From positions 372,001 through 436,000 of the forward strand of contig NZ_JAHWXY010000001.1 of assembly GCF_024281235.1 (NCBI RefSeq): a stretch of DNA of 64,000 nt. Reading direction: 5' to 3'. The notes beneath the pieces were generated by a model, which worked only from the letters and a program-made list of their open reading frames with translations, ran no database searches and had not been told where the DNA came from. A program made the translations under genes and the position numbers. The stretch's first letter is position 1. The number at the start of each line of letters is the position of its first letter. Shown here in pieces: positions 63,474 through 64,000 of this stretch. This stretch comes from Shinella daejeonensis (GTDB taxonomy: Bacteria > Pseudomonadota > Alphaproteobacteria > Rhizobiales > Rhizobiaceae).

Positions 63474-64000
63474 TTACCAGGGCAGGCCGCGCACCACGGC
63501 GATGATCGTTCCCATGACGGCAAGACGATCGCGCCGGCGCACCTCAGGCGAATATAGGCTGGAAATACTGCCATCGAGGAAAAGCGCGTCACGGCAACCG
63601 AGCCGGTCGCGGAAAAGCGTCGCAAAATCATGAAAACGCACGCGATTCTTCGAAATCACAAAGGCGACCCGCCCGTCGGGCAGGATTCCGACGCCATTGC
63701 GGATTTGCAGGCTGGTGCCATCGGGCAGGAATTTCGGATGGATCGCCCCGTCGATCACCAGCATCGGGCCGGACTGCGTCGCGGCGTGCGGCGCAAGCGC
63801 GGCCTTCTCATAGGCCTGCGTTTCCATCACCCCGGCCCTGCCGTCGCCGACCCAGAACACGCCGTTCGGCTTCAGAAAGAAGTTGCCGGCCGCCGCCGCC
63901 CGATTGAGCGCGCCGATCTCCCGCCCCTGCTCGACCAGGAGGCCAACCGGCCCATAGCCGGGGTGATACATGCCGCCGTTCATGGCGAAGGTGGTATATT
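63474..64000 (-). CDS. Phosphodiester glycosidase family (DUF2233) protein, 5' truncated
   Basis: The gene runs off the right edge; 175 codons remain, with the frame open to base 64000. The visible part starts with TTFAMNGGMYHPGYGPVGLL, a DUF2233 signature, then NFFLKPNGVFWVG, QSGPMLVIDGAIHPKF and LGCRDALFLDGSISSLYSPE, all typical of the NAGPA-like family that hydrolyses N-acetylglucosamine-1-phosphodiesters or related bonds. The N-terminus, including any signal peptide, is missing. An internal ATG at 63983 is not the start. It lies upstream of the ECF gene, same strand, with 75 bases between. Confidence 0.9.
   Translation of the reverse strand, partial: YTTFAMNGGMYHPGYGPVGLLVEQGREIGALNRAAAAGNFFLKPNGVFWVGDGRAGVMETQAYEKAALAPHAATQSGPMLVIDGAIHPKFLPDGTSLQIRNGVGILPDGRVAFVISKNRVRFHDFATLFRDRLGCRDALFLDGSISSLYSPEVRRRDRLAVMGTIIAVVRGLPW

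Overview
The window is about 64 kb of high-GC, gene-dense chromosome-like DNA from an alphaproteobacterium of the Rhizobiaceae type (Rhizobium/Shinella/Ensifer/Agrobacterium group). The assignment rests on the combination seen here: the acpXL-fabZ-fabF2-fabF1-adh2-lpxXL cluster for very-long-chain lipid A acylation, fnrN with FNR-type boxes next to fixNOQP and fixGHIS, aerobic-pathway cob genes, a long UvrB, and a Rhizobiaceae-like intergenic repeat. Genus cannot be fixed from the sequence alone. No rRNA, tRNA, CRISPR array, insertion sequence or prophage was seen, and codon use looks uniform, so this reads as core genome.

Layout, left to right: the 3' end of cobV (cobS), a DUF1289 protein and a membrane aspartic protease (1-1034); an ABC-2 exporter, a TauE/SafE permease and an extensin-like lipoprotein (1047-5116); a YciA thioesterase, a DUF486 protein, uvrB, cspA, a J-domain protein, dusA and a gamma-class carbonic anhydrase (5351-13087); the zinc uptake locus znuCB-zur divergent from znuA with putative Zur boxes between them (13095-16450); an aldo-keto reductase and gnd (16526-19211); fixGHIS and fixNOQP (19411-28896), separated by an SRPBCC gene and a diguanylate cyclase; a hemerythrin gene that shares a perfect FNR box with fixN (29089-29568); the very-long-chain acyl cluster (29593-34972); fnrN with two FNR boxes of its own and an L,D-transpeptidase (35238-36576); three blocks of cobalamin genes (36680-41322 cobDCBAE, 42397-49472 cbtBA-cobPWNO behind a cobalamin riboswitch, 51661-53121 cobQ); a betaine block (substrate-binding protein, ATPase, betaine-homocysteine methyltransferase, 54026-57374); a DauR/YheO-type regulator coupled to an aminotransferase (57402-59170); a LysR gene divergent from a DUF1127 gene; an ECF sigma factor coupled to a membrane VWA protein; and a 5'-truncated DUF2233 gene at the right edge.

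The genes work together in three main circuits. FnrN, a [4Fe-4S] oxygen sensor, probably controls itself, the cbb3 oxidase (fixNOQP) and its copper/maturation system (fixGHIS) through TTGAT-N4-ATCAA boxes seen at all three loci. The cobalamin genes cover precorrin-2 synthesis (cobA), diamidation, cobalt uptake (cbtAB), cobalt insertion (cobN), adenosylation (cobO), amidation (cobQ) and nucleotide-loop assembly (cobC, cobD, cobP, cobV); the mid-pathway methylases are outside the window. The acyl cluster builds and attaches the 27-hydroxyoctacosanoate-type chain of rhizobial lipid A.

Observations most worth a second look: FabF2XL is a full-length ketosynthase homologue in which all three catalytic residues are replaced, next to an intact FabF1XL, as in the KS/chain-length-factor pairs of type II polyketide synthases; a perfect inverted repeat overlaps the start codon of the DauR-type regulator; the betaine transporter genes lack a permease; the ECF sigma factor is translationally coupled to a VWA protein with a cytoplasmic N-terminus that could be its anti-sigma factor; and two intrinsic terminators (near 3922 and 53577) have no matching gene, suggesting small RNAs.
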